DNA of 17,224 nt from Alphaproteobacteria bacterium UBA3637. Lineage in GTDB: Bacteria; Pseudomonadota; Alphaproteobacteria; CAAHEQ01; UBA3637. The translations under genes were made by a program, and so were the position numbers. Positions 1 to 6,156 of this stretch are shown one piece after another (positions within the stretch are counted from its first letter, which is position 1; each line of letters opens with the position of its first letter). The stretch is taken from assembly GCA_002373615.1 (NCBI GenBank), contig DFKU01000084.1:1-17224 (forward strand), written 5' to 3'. The notes beneath the pieces were generated by a model. That model did no database searches and was not told where the DNA came from. It saw only the letters and a list, made by a program, of their open reading frames with translations.

Positions 1-33
1 ATTCTTTTCTTTTTTTAATAAGTTAGTTTTCAT
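1..33 (-). CDS. N-terminal start of an unidentified protein (runs off window)
   Basis: Only the first 11 codons are inside the window (MKTNLLKKEKN), read leftward from an ATG at 33-31. A GGAG ribosome binding site lies at 41-44, seven bases upstream. The gene follows the 6S-like RNA in the same direction. In many proteobacteria the gene after 6S RNA is the 5-formyltetrahydrofolate cyclo-ligase, whose N-terminus is also lysine-rich. That identity is only a guess from context because no diagnostic motif is visible. Confidence 0.5.
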   Translation of the reverse strand, partial: MKTNLLKKEKN

Positions 34-66
34 AATATTTCTCCGTTTTTAATGTTATTTCAATGA

Positions 67-282
67 CCACCTTCAAGGTGGCCGGAGAGTTCGTAAATCA
101 GATAGTTTAGTGATCCCGATGGTCTTTGGGGTTGCCCCCTGAACATACACCAAAGGCTCCCCGACCAGGTCGGGAAATAATCGGTGAGTGTCTTTTTAAA
201 ATAAAAGAAAAAACACAAAAAATATCGGCTGTGTTCACCCACCGTGTACTTTTGAGCTTGTGAGGCTCTCTCGCACCTTTTC
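67..282 (-). ncRNA. ssrS: 6S RNA-like regulatory RNA
   Basis: Read leftward, this segment has the layout of 6S RNA, the RNA that sequesters the housekeeping RNA polymerase holoenzyme by mimicking an open promoter. A closing helix can form between 274-279 and 75-80 (AAGGTG/CACCTT) and between 268-272 and 85-89 (GAGAG/CTCTC). The left side of the bubble carries GCCGATATT (about 221-229), as in E. coli 6S. The apical hairpin CCCGAC-CTG-GTCGGG (160-174) is followed by AGCCTT, also as in E. coli. The 3' end is a perfect CCACCTT/AAGGTGG hairpin (67-81) without a strong U-run. Exact ends are uncertain; the promoter would start transcription near 315, which implies 5' processing or a longer 5' end. 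No tmRNA, RNase P or SRP RNA signature was found. Confidence 0.65.
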
Positions 283-321
283 AGGCACTTGAGGACTTAG
301 ATTTCTCCTTGTCCAAGGACT

Positions 322-350
322 ATCCTAAAGTGTTTTTTGGTAGATTGCAA
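322..350 (-). promoter_or_regulatory. Promoter of the 6S-like RNA
   Basis: On the minus strand a -35 TTGCAA (345-350) and a -10 TAGGAT (322-327) are separated by exactly 17 bases, placing the start near 315, just upstream of the folded RNA. Confidence 0.5.
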
Positions 351-402
351 GCACTTTTTTATAAATTTAAAAACAATTTATTGGCTATTTTTATTTTTTT
401 GC

Positions 403-430
403 TTGCTTTTTGTATAAATTTGTGTATAAT
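403..430 (+). promoter_or_regulatory. Promoter of tRNA-Ala
   Basis: A -35 TTGCTT (403-408) and a perfect -10 TATAAT (425-430) are separated by 16 bases and sit 16 bases before the tRNA 5' end. The region between it and the oppositely directed 6S promoter is a short AT-rich divergent spacer. Confidence 0.75.
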
Positions 431-446
431 AGACCACATGACCTTT

Positions 447-522
447 GGGGGTATAGCTCAGTTGGTAGAGCGTTGCAATGGCATTGCAAAGGTCAGGAGT
501 TCGACCCTCCTTACCTCCACCA
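447..522 (+). tRNA. tRNA-Ala (anticodon GGC)
   Basis: A complete 76-nt cloverleaf with encoded CCA. The acceptor arms GGGGGTA and TACCTCC pair over seven positions and include the G3:U70 wobble pair that is the identity element for alanyl-tRNA synthetase. The anticodon stem TTGCA/TGCAA closes a seven-base loop ATGGCAT, giving anticodon GGC. The T arm is AGGAG/CTCCT with loop TTCGACC. tRNA 3' ends are frequent integration sites, and the accessory DNA begins directly downstream, but I found no second copy of the tRNA 3' end in the window. Confidence 0.97.
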
Positions 523-535
523 GATTCAAATTAAG

Positions 536-558
536 CCCTTGTTTATCAAGGGTTTTTT
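536..558 (+). terminator. Intrinsic terminator after tRNA-Ala
   Basis: CCCTTG (536-541), loop TTTAT and CAAGGG (547-552) form a six-base-pair hairpin followed by six T (553-558), 14 bases after the tRNA. Confidence 0.85.
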
Positions 559-582
559 AATGCCCAAAATTCGGGTTTTTAG

Positions 583-621
583 GTGTAACACCGAGGTGTG
601 ACACCAAGCTGTAACACCAAG
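583..621. repeat. Three tandem 13-bp repeats
   Basis: Three adjacent 13-bp units: GTGTAACACCGAG (583-595), GTGTGACACCAAG (596-608) and CTGTAACACCAAG (609-621). Each contains a small GTGT/ACAC inverted element. They lie between the tRNA terminator and the end of the nuclease-like gene; function is unknown. Confidence 0.7.
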
Positions 622-673
622 ATATTAAAACAGAGTCAAAAATCACCCTTATTTTGAAGCAGATTTACGAAGA

Positions 674-1270
674 TTAGACAAAATTTGGATTTATGAAATT
701 TATGCCAAAATGTCCCTTTGCTTTTCCTGCCAAATCAAGACCTTTGACCTTGTCTTTTTTAGTAATGGTTCCTCGTGTTTCAAAGTTTTCTATTTGAGCT
801 ATTACATCCTTTAAAATAGATGTAAAACGTAATATACTATTGTCACCAGTAATGTAACCCAATTCAAAAGAATCTTCTTTTAATAAGTCCATTGCGTTAT
901 GCATAATTATTCCGGTCGGTTTTAATTCTTCTTTATTACCCTCTGTTGGAGCTTTTGCTTCAATATGGATTTTCAAGCTATTTATTGTAAAAAAATAATC
1001 TGGAGCAGCATCTCTTGTATCTTTTTTAACCTCGTGTCCAGCATCTAATAATATATTACCAATTAAGACTTCCCAAAAATGAGAGTGTGGTGTTTTATTT
1101 TTCGGGGTTTCAAAAATACCATGTTCTCTATTCTTGTCTTCCATATAAGAAAATAACTTTTCAACAGCAGCATCATACCGTTTTTGCCATTCTTGTTGAG
1201 AAATGGTTTGATCATAAAAATGCTGATCAAATTCTTTTCTTAAAATATTTCTGTATTCGTCAGTAGTCAT
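674..1270 (-). CDS. PD-(D/E)XK nuclease-like protein
   Basis: A 198-aa protein that I do not recognise as a named family, but it contains the core of a PD-(D/E)XK nuclease fold: Glu67 in a helix (WEVLIGN), then Pro90-Asp91 (APDYFF), and Glu104-Ala-Lys106 on the following strand (IHIEAKAP). This is the metal-binding arrangement of many restriction and repair nucleases. The N-terminal 60 residues look helical and charged. No signal peptide or membrane segment is seen. It has its own promoter (TTGAAA at 1316-1321, 17-base spacer, TAGAAT at 1293-1298) and a GGAG ribosome binding site nine bases before the ATG. It lies between the tRNA and the type I restriction relic, so it may be a small stand-alone restriction enzyme, a solitary endonuclease, or a non-catalytic relative. 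Substrate is unknown. Confidence 0.7.
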   Translation of the reverse strand: MTTDEYRNILRKEFDQHFYDQTISQQEWQKRYDAAVEKLFSYMEDKNREHGIFETPKNKTPHSHFWEVLIGNILLDAGHEVKKDTRDAAPDYFFTINSLKIHIEAKAPTEGNKEELKPTGIIMHNAMDLLKEDSFELGYITGDNSILRFTSILKDVIAQIENFETRGTITKKDKVKGLDLAGKAKGHFGINFINPNFV

Positions 1271-1292
1271 CTTTGCTCCAAAATATAAATAA

Positions 1293-1321
1293 ATTCTAAC
1301 ATAATTTTACGTATTTTTCAA
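1293..1321 (-). promoter_or_regulatory. Promoter of the nuclease-like gene
   Basis: On the minus strand TTGAAA (1316-1321) and TAGAAT (1293-1298) are 17 bases apart, ending 23 bases before the ATG at 1270. Confidence 0.5.
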
Positions 1322-1352
1322 ATGAGACTTTATCTCCTCTTTTAATGGTCTT

Positions 1353-2477
1353 GAGCCGAAGATTAGATTTGCCTCATTTAGTGAAAATTATACCATCCAT
1401 AACATAGGAGATATTTTTGATGAACGATCCGAGAGAGGTAGTGAAAATCTTGAACTTTTATCTGTTACCATGAATGATGGAGTGAAAAAAAGAGCTGAAA
1501 TTGAGGGAAAGGACAATTCGAGCGAAGATAAAGGGAACTATAAAATTGTTCGGATCGGCGATATGGTTTATAATTCAATGCGCATGTGGCAAGGAGCAAA
1601 TGGGATATCCCCTTATGATGGAATAGTAAGTCCAGCATATACCGTTTTGAAAGCATCTGCCCCTTTATGTGATAAATATATTGGTTATCTATTTAAAAAT
1701 TCTGAATTAATTAATAAATTTAGGAAAAATTCTCAGGGGCTTACATCAGATACGTGGAATTTAAAATATCCACAAATATCAACAATTAAAGTTAGTTTAC
1801 CTTCTCTTCCGGAGCAAGAAAAAATTGCGGCGTTTTTGTCGTTAGTGGATGCGCGGATCGAAAAACAGCGGCAACTGGTTGAAGCCCTAAAGAAGTATAA
1901 AAGAGGTTTATTATCCGCTATTTTTGAGAGAAAATTAGAATTCAGCTCATCCACATGGCATTCGGTAGCTCTTTCTGAATGCTGTAATGGGTTCGATAAT
2001 TTACGCAAGCCAATATCTTCGGAATTGCGGGAGAAAGGCACTATCCCATATTATGGGGCGAATGGAATTCAGGACTATGTAAAAAATTATATTTTTGATG
2101 GAGAATATATATTACTGGCTGAAGATGGAGGACATTTTGATGATTTTACAAATAGTTCAATAGCTCAATATATCACTGGTAAATCATGGGTAAATAATCA
2201 TGCCCACATTTTACAGGCTAAGCCAGGATATAATAATAAATATATCTACTATACCCTTGTTCATAAAGATATACGCAAATATATTAATGGTACGAGTAGA
2301 GCTAAATTAAATCAGGAGGACATGTGGCAAATTAAAATTATTACCCCTGATATTTCTACTCAAAACAAAATTGCACGATTTATGACAGCTATTGATGAAA
2401 AAATATCGCAAGAAGAATATAATTTATTCCAGTTTTATAAAATAAAATATGGTTTATTGCAGCAAATGTTTATATAA
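1353..2477 (+). pseudogene. hsdS: Type I restriction specificity subunit HsdS, start codon missing
   Basis: HsdS subunits carry two target-recognition domains that choose the DNA site for a type I restriction-modification complex. Homology-like sequence begins near 1353 with the usual opening (EPKIRF...GDIFDERSERGSE) and continues through TRD1, a central conserved helix (LPSLPEQEKIAAFLSLVDAR), TRD2 and a C-terminal helix ending LLQQMFI. The total is about 375 codons, close to full length. The reading frame is open from 1326, but there is no ATG, GTG or TTG before 1353; an ATG at 1345 is in another frame and has no ribosome binding site. The first in-frame ATG (1470) would remove the first conserved block. 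No hsdM is present. I therefore call it a 5'-damaged orphan; an internal start at 1470 (335 aa) cannot be excluded. Confidence 0.8.
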
Positions 2478-2490
2478 ACATCTGTTGCAA
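2457..2490. repeat. Near-perfect palindrome made by two converging hsdS 3' ends
   Basis: The last codons of the rightward hsdS (LQQMFI, stop) and of the leftward hsdS relic (LQQMFI, stop) meet tail to tail and share the TAA/TTA stop region. They form a 34-bp inverted repeat with about three mismatched positions per arm. Inverted hsdS ends are the substrate of specificity-switching inversions in complete loci. Confidence 0.75.
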
Positions 2491-2841
2491 AAATCCTTTC
2501 TTCATTTTTTGAAAATTTTCGTATATATTCACTGCAATATTTAAAGTTTTATCAATCAGGTTTAATTGTTTTACAAATTGATCCTGAATTTCGTGGTTTG
2601 GTAAGCTAATTCTTAAGGACTTAAATTTTGAAAAACTGAGAGCATAAATATTTGCTCTTATAGTCTTGATATTCCTGATCGTTCATTTCGAGGGCGGTGC
2701 TATCAATACTAAACTCAATAAATGTCCGTAGGGAATTCAAATATTTGGTTAATTCGCGGAATAAAATTACAAATTTTATCCTTGGCTATGTAACTGTGCA
2801 ATCAATAAATTCTCTAATTCTGCTTCACTTTGGTATGTCAT
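2470..2841 (-). pseudogene. Collapsed hsdR-hsdS' relic of a type I restriction locus
   Basis: Read leftward, an ATG at 2841 opens a typical HsdR N-terminus (MTYQSEAELENLLIAQLHSQG) that stops after 21 codons at 2776. In another frame, from about 2774 to 2657, the sequence resembles the HsdR C-terminus (LFRELTKYLNSL, then EMNDQEYQDYKSKYL). A further frame change leads into an HsdS C-terminus (IRANIYALSFSKFKSLR, SLPNHEIQDQF, then KKGFLQQMFI and stop at 2470). Thus most of hsdR, all of hsdM and most of a second hsdS were deleted. A promoter (TTGTTT at 2880-2885, 17 bases, TATACT at 2857-2862) still stands upstream. The HsdR identification rests on family memory of these end motifs. Confidence 0.7.
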
Positions 2842-2856
2842 TTTGATTTGTCCTAT

Positions 2857-2885
2857 AGTATATATTAGACTGTAATCAAAAACAA
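2857..2885 (-). promoter_or_regulatory. Surviving promoter of the lost hsdR operon
   Basis: TTGTTT (2880-2885) and TATACT (2857-2862) on the minus strand are 17 bases apart, and an AGGA ribosome binding site follows before the ATG at 2841. The rest of 2886-3060 is very AT-rich, and I see nothing else definite in it. Confidence 0.45.
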
Positions 2886-3060
2886 TAAAAATTGCAAGAT
2901 TCTTTCATAAAATACAACTCATTTTATTATCTTTTCTTTTTTTATCTAGGAAATCATAGTTTTTTTTACGACTAATTCATTTATTTTCAGATTTAAATTT
3001 GAGTTTCAACATATTTTATGATACATTACACCGAAGAGTTTGAGAAAGGAATTATTTAAT

Positions 3061-3267
3061 ATGGGCTTTTTTAGTGAATTGTTCTTCGGAATTATGAATC
3101 AAAATAATAATTATCCCAAAAGAGGACCTTCTAGACATGAACCAACGGCCGAAGATTATATTCGGTCTGGAGAAATTGAGGAGGGAAATTATGACGATGG
3201 CCAACGAAATTCTATAAATGAATGTGGAAATCTTGACAGTGAACATGAGATAGATGATGAAAGATAA
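3061..3267 (+). CDS. Small acidic protein of unknown function
   Basis: A 68-aa protein starting MGFFSELFFG and ending in a strongly acidic, asparagine- and glutamate-rich tail (LDSEHEIDDER). The short hydrophobic N-terminus is followed by polar, probably disordered sequence; no family is recognised. ATG 3061 has AAAGGA about ten bases upstream (3045-3050); a TTG at 3040 in the same frame overlaps that site and is less likely. Its end overlaps the beginning of the phosphatase gene, suggesting a shared transcript with the next two genes. It could be a genuine small partner protein or a chance ORF. Confidence 0.45.
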   Translation: MGFFSELFFGIMNQNNNYPKRGPSRHEPTAEDYIRSGEIEEGNYDDGQRNSINECGNLDSEHEIDDER

Positions 3268-3748
3268 GATGATTAAAGTCTTATTCGTCTGTTTAGGTAA
3301 TATTTGTCGGTCGCCGATGGCGGAGTTTGTGATGAAGCAAATGGTCGCCGAAAAAGGTCTGGCGAACAAGTTTGAAATTGCCTCTGCCGCCACCGAAGGC
3401 TATAATGAAATGGTGCATGAGGCGCTGGATTATCGCGCGGCTGATATGCTTCGACAGATGAAAGTCCCTTTCACCCAACACTACTCGCGTCAAATTCGCA
3501 AGTCCGACTACGCTAAATTTGATTATATTCTGGCGATGGATGATAACAATGTGCGGGATATTTTGAATATCGTTGGCGGAGATAAGGACCACAAAGTGCA
3601 TCGTCTGTTGGATTTTACCCAAAATCCACGACCGGTTAAAGACCCCTGGTACACCGGCAATTTTGATGAAGCCTATTGGGATATCTATGAGGGTTGTCAG
3701 GCATTTTTGGATTTTTTGAACAATGCTAAAATTTTAGGGACACCATGA
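3254..3748 (+). CDS. Low-molecular-weight protein tyrosine phosphatase
   Basis: Removes phosphate from phosphotyrosine (or, in relatives, phosphoarginine) in cytoplasmic proteins. The P-loop CX5R reads Cys13-LGNIC-Arg19-Ser (VCLGNICRSP), and the general acid is Asp130 in the RPVKDPWYTG motif. The domain is complete at about 160 residues. Two starts are possible: ATG 3254, or ATG 3269, which gives the canonical beginning MIKVLFVCLGN; neither has a strong ribosome binding site, and 3269 fits the family better. Codon choice here is richer in G+C than in the following gene. The stop overlaps the next ATG by four bases (ATGA, 3745-3748), so the two proteins are probably made together. Such phosphatases often regulate capsule export, but no kinase or polysaccharide gene is nearby. 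Confidence 0.93.
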   Translation: MMKDKMIKVLFVCLGNICRSPMAEFVMKQMVAEKGLANKFEIASAATEGYNEMVHEALDYRAADMLRQMKVPFTQHYSRQIRKSDYAKFDYILAMDDNNVRDILNIVGGDKDHKVHRLLDFTQNPRPVKDPWYTGNFDEAYWDIYEGCQAFLDFLNNAKILGTP

Positions 3749-4659
3749 ATACAAAAACCTTTTTATCGAGTCACTTTCCTGATTTTGTAAAAAAATGGAA
3801 GAGATATTACCATAAATTTAAGCAGGTTGATTCCTGGTACATTACTAGCGACTATTGCCTTGATGACAAAAGTAAACCTAATGACGTTATGACATTTACC
3901 ATTTTTCCACTTATTCATCCTTATTTGTTGAAAGAGGATATAAAACATTATTTGCCGCAAGACATAAAAAAATTTAAAAATATTTCAGAAACAGCACTTA
4001 ATTATATTAAAGAATCCCCATATTCCTTCTCGATGGCGTTTCTTATCAAAGATAAAAATCATATTTTTAAATTAGAGGATAATAAACAACTTTTAGATAA
4101 TGCCATTAAACGAATGGAACTTTGGCCTGAAAAGAAAAGAGAAGAGTTCATTCATCAGATGAAAAGTTTCCGGAATTATCTTAATCGAAAAGAAATTGAT
4201 ACTAAAATATTATCCGATATTGGTATTACAGTTCATATTATGTCGGCAATTATAGAATTCCTTTTAGTAAAGACTCGTACAAAGCATATTGTATGGATTT
4301 CGGATCGAGATAAAATAACTGATTTTCAGGATGGCATAGTGCATCAATTTATTCGTTTAGGGTATGCTAACCTACTAAACAGACGAGTTCCTGATCATGA
4401 AGTATATGGATTCATAGAAAGTAAACAATATGATAAAGAACTATTTGATGAATTGATAAGAATTCCAGATTATATTTGTGGGGCTTTGGCATCCATGGAT
4501 TTTGATGATACGAATAAAGTTTCAGAAAAACATTACAACCTATTTGATAAGAGCATAGTTGATAATAATAGAATCTGTATTATGAATATAGAACATGGGG
4601 AACCTGCCGATTTCCTAAGCGAAATTAAATTCACAAGATCACAACAAAAGCTTCCCTAA
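3745..4659 (+). CDS. Uncharacterised protein coupled to the phosphatase, weakly DUF3800-like
   Basis: A 304-aa soluble protein with no signal peptide or clear membrane segment. Near residue 30 is an aspartate-rich strand (WYITSDYCLDD), near 185 another (HIVWISDRDK), and near 245 a helix entry (IRIPDYICGALASMDFDD). This spacing of acidic motifs, with the late 'PDYICGA' segment, loosely recalls DUF3800 proteins, which have a ribonuclease-H-like fold; this is a weak impression, not an assignment. The ATG overlaps the phosphatase stop by four bases, indicating translational coupling and perhaps a shared job. The gene is markedly more AT-rich than its partner. Its last bases overlap the convergent sirtuin stop by four bases. 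Confidence 0.75.
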   Translation: MNTKTFLSSHFPDFVKKWKRYYHKFKQVDSWYITSDYCLDDKSKPNDVMTFTIFPLIHPYLLKEDIKHYLPQDIKKFKNISETALNYIKESPYSFSMAFLIKDKNHIFKLEDNKQLLDNAIKRMELWPEKKREEFIHQMKSFRNYLNRKEIDTKILSDIGITVHIMSAIIEFLLVKTRTKHIVWISDRDKITDFQDGIVHQFIRLGYANLLNRRVPDHEVYGFIESKQYDKELFDELIRIPDYICGALASMDFDDTNKVSEKHYNLFDKSIVDNNRICIMNIEHGEPADFLSEIKFTRSQQKLP

Positions 4660-5369
4660 CCCTTTTTCTTCAACTCATTAATCAAATCTTCGGCGAATTT
4701 CGGGAAGGTTTGGGAGGCTTTGCCGAGGATCTCTTGGTCGAATTGAGAGCTGTTATTGCAGGGATCAAGATTGAATAAATAGGTCTTTGCACCATAAAAT
4801 TTCGCTTGTCGCACAAAACCGGCCGCGGGATAGACTATACCGCTGGTCCCAATCGCAATAAACATGTCGCATTCGGCCAACATCTTATCCACTTCGTCCA
4901 TGTACTTCGGCATTTCCCCAAAAAAGACAATGTTAGGTTTCAACATCCCTTGAACATGACATTCGGAGCAAACTTCATCGCTTTCCACATCCCCCAAAGT
5001 GGTCAGTACATGGCCGCAGTTCATGCACACACACTCGTCAATCCGCCCATGAATATGATAGATGTTTTTGCTTTCCGCTTTTTCGTGCAACAGGTCCACA
5101 TTTTGCGTCACAACATTGATAGTGACTTCCGGCAATTCCTGTTGCAACATAGTGATGGCTTGATGGCCAGCGTTGGGTATGGCCTTCATCATAATGGGCC
5201 TGAGTTCGTTATAAAAGGAATGCACAAGCGCTGGGTTGCGTTCAAAAGCCTCAACCGTACAAACGTCCTCTACGCGATGGTTCAACCACAGCCCATCCTC
5301 AGACCGGAATGTCTTTAATCCAGATTCCGCCGATATGCCCGAGCCAGTTAAAATCACAATGTTTTTCAT
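4656..5369 (-). CDS. cobB: NAD-dependent protein deacylase, Sir2 family
   Basis: Removes acyl groups from lysines using NAD+. All sirtuin landmarks are present in 237 residues: NAD-binding GSGISAESGLKTFR (9-22), GLWLNHRVEDV (26-36), TQNVDLLHE (88-96), catalytic His107 in HIHG, a zinc site with Cys115-x2-Cys118 and Cys134-x2-Cys137, and LKPNIVFFGE (143-152). In class III bacterial sirtuins a Tyr-x-x-Arg pair selects succinyl/malonyl groups (FYNARR in E. coli). Here the segment is FYNELR, so Tyr53 is followed by Leu56 and the arginine is displaced to 57. Either the loop has shifted or acyl preference has changed. No convincing ribosome binding site precedes ATG 5369. The small ORF at 5443-5538 lies 73 bases upstream on the same strand and could share a transcript. 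Confidence 0.93.
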   Translation of the reverse strand: MKNIVILTGSGISAESGLKTFRSEDGLWLNHRVEDVCTVEAFERNPALVHSFYNELRPIMMKAIPNAGHQAITMLQQELPEVTINVVTQNVDLLHEKAESKNIYHIHGRIDECVCMNCGHVLTTLGDVESDEVCSECHVQGMLKPNIVFFGEMPKYMDEVDKMLAECDMFIAIGTSGIVYPAAGFVRQAKFYGAKTYLFNLDPCNNSSQFDQEILGKASQTFPKFAEDLINELKKKG

Positions 5370-5442
5370 TAAGCTAATTTTAATTTTATATGAAACAAAA
5401 GTCCAGTGAAATATGCAAAATCTATAAATTAGCCCTAAAAGT
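5370..5442. other. Short AT-rich spacer between small ORF and sirtuin
   Basis: No promoter close to consensus and no clear terminator is visible, which is compatible with co-transcription of the small ORF and the sirtuin gene. Confidence 0.35.
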
Positions 5443-5538
5443 TCAACTTGGACGGCGTTTTTTGATTTTCTTATCCTTCAATACGGTTAAGAGCGTTGGC
5501 AGGATGATTTGCGCCAGGAGTTTAAGTTGTTTTTCCAT
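5443..5538 (-). CDS. Small hydrophobic/cationic peptide, copy 1
   Basis: A 31-codon ORF: MEKQLKLLAQI, then a leucine/isoleucine/threonine-rich stretch to about residue 20, then a basic tail (KDKKIKKRRPS). AAAGGA lies six bases before the ATG at 5538. The sequence is repeated as copy 2 at 17112-17210. The first 60 coding bases are identical, and the tails differ by amino-acid substitutions plus one whole-codon insertion that keeps the frame and the stop, which is the pattern of a translated gene. An amphipathic or membrane-seeking helix followed by lysines and arginines resembles small membrane peptides such as type I toxin peptides, but no antitoxin RNA has been identified and the role is unknown. 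It is upstream of, and parallel to, the sirtuin gene. Confidence 0.65.
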   Translation of the reverse strand: MEKQLKLLAQIILPTLLTVLKDKKIKKRRPS

Positions 5539-5718
5539 GTATTATCCTTTCAGTTGAGGGCATCACCATACATGCTCTTATTTTTAGATTTATCAACTTA
5601 TATTTTGAAAACACGCATTTTTGATGATAAGCAACACTATTTTTGCATATTATTCATTTGCAAAATGCCCCAAAAGCAAAGGACAAATGCCTGATTTTTG
5701 AACGAAAAGTCATCATAA

Positions 5719-6147
5719 TTACAAATGGATAATTTCTACATTTTTATCTTGCTTTGCCAAATATTCCACCAGCAATCGCCGATGGCATTTTTCAGGTGTT
5801 GGTTCTGCACATAAAAAACAACAGTTATCCATATTTGGCGTCAATGTAAAATGACGTGCATGACAAATGCTATCATATTGCACAACATAATCATCCCAAG
5901 TAACACGCCCGTCTTTATAATCTCTTAAAAGTGTAGCGGTTGGTGCAAACTCTTTTCTGTTTTCGTAATCAATATGACATAGGACTTTTAAAAAGAAAGC
6001 TAAATCTTCTGATTTTGAAAATCCGGACAATTGAGTGTTGGGCCACAAACGAACATCAATCACTTTCTTAACATCAGAGTGTTTTAAAATAGTAAAAAAC
6101 TCTCTAGCAGATTTCCCAGTAAAACCAATTGTATAAAGACGCATCAT
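5719..6147 (-). CDS. DUF488 family protein
   Basis: A 142-aa DUF488 protein, a family of unknown biochemistry often found with DNA-repair, defence or nucleic-acid-modification genes. Family motifs are clear: LYTIGFTGKSAREFF (4-18), IDVRLWP (30-36), the GFSKSEDLAFFL helix (42-53), FAPTATLLRDYK (68-78), WDDYV, and a cysteine-rich end with CCFLCAE (109-115) and CHRR (121-124). The Asp-Val-Arg and Cys-x-Glu / Cys-His-Arg residues are the likely functional site. Start ATG 6147 or 6144 is served by AAAGGAAG. It begins nine bases after the dual-OB gene, with which it forms an operon. Confidence 0.9.
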   Translation of the reverse strand: MMRLYTIGFTGKSAREFFTILKHSDVKKVIDVRLWPNTQLSGFSKSEDLAFFLKVLCHIDYENRKEFAPTATLLRDYKDGRVTWDDYVVQYDSICHARHFTLTPNMDNCCFLCAEPTPEKCHRRLLVEYLAKQDKNVEIIHL

Positions 6148-6156
6148 CTTCCTTTC

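Noticed and set aside
60..242. A 60-codon leftward ORF over the start of the window
   Set aside because: It coincides with the folded 6S-like RNA, has no ribosome binding site and no protein-like composition.
561..578. A second terminator-like CCC/GGG hairpin with T-run after the tRNA
   Set aside because: Only three outer base pairs form; the main hairpin at 536-558 is sufficient.
309..601. Two rightward ORFs spanning the tRNA
   Set aside because: They read through the promoter, tRNA-Ala and its terminator, so they are not genes.
4806..5318. A 170-codon rightward ORF
   Set aside because: It is the antisense shadow of the sirtuin gene, whose motifs on the other strand are complete.
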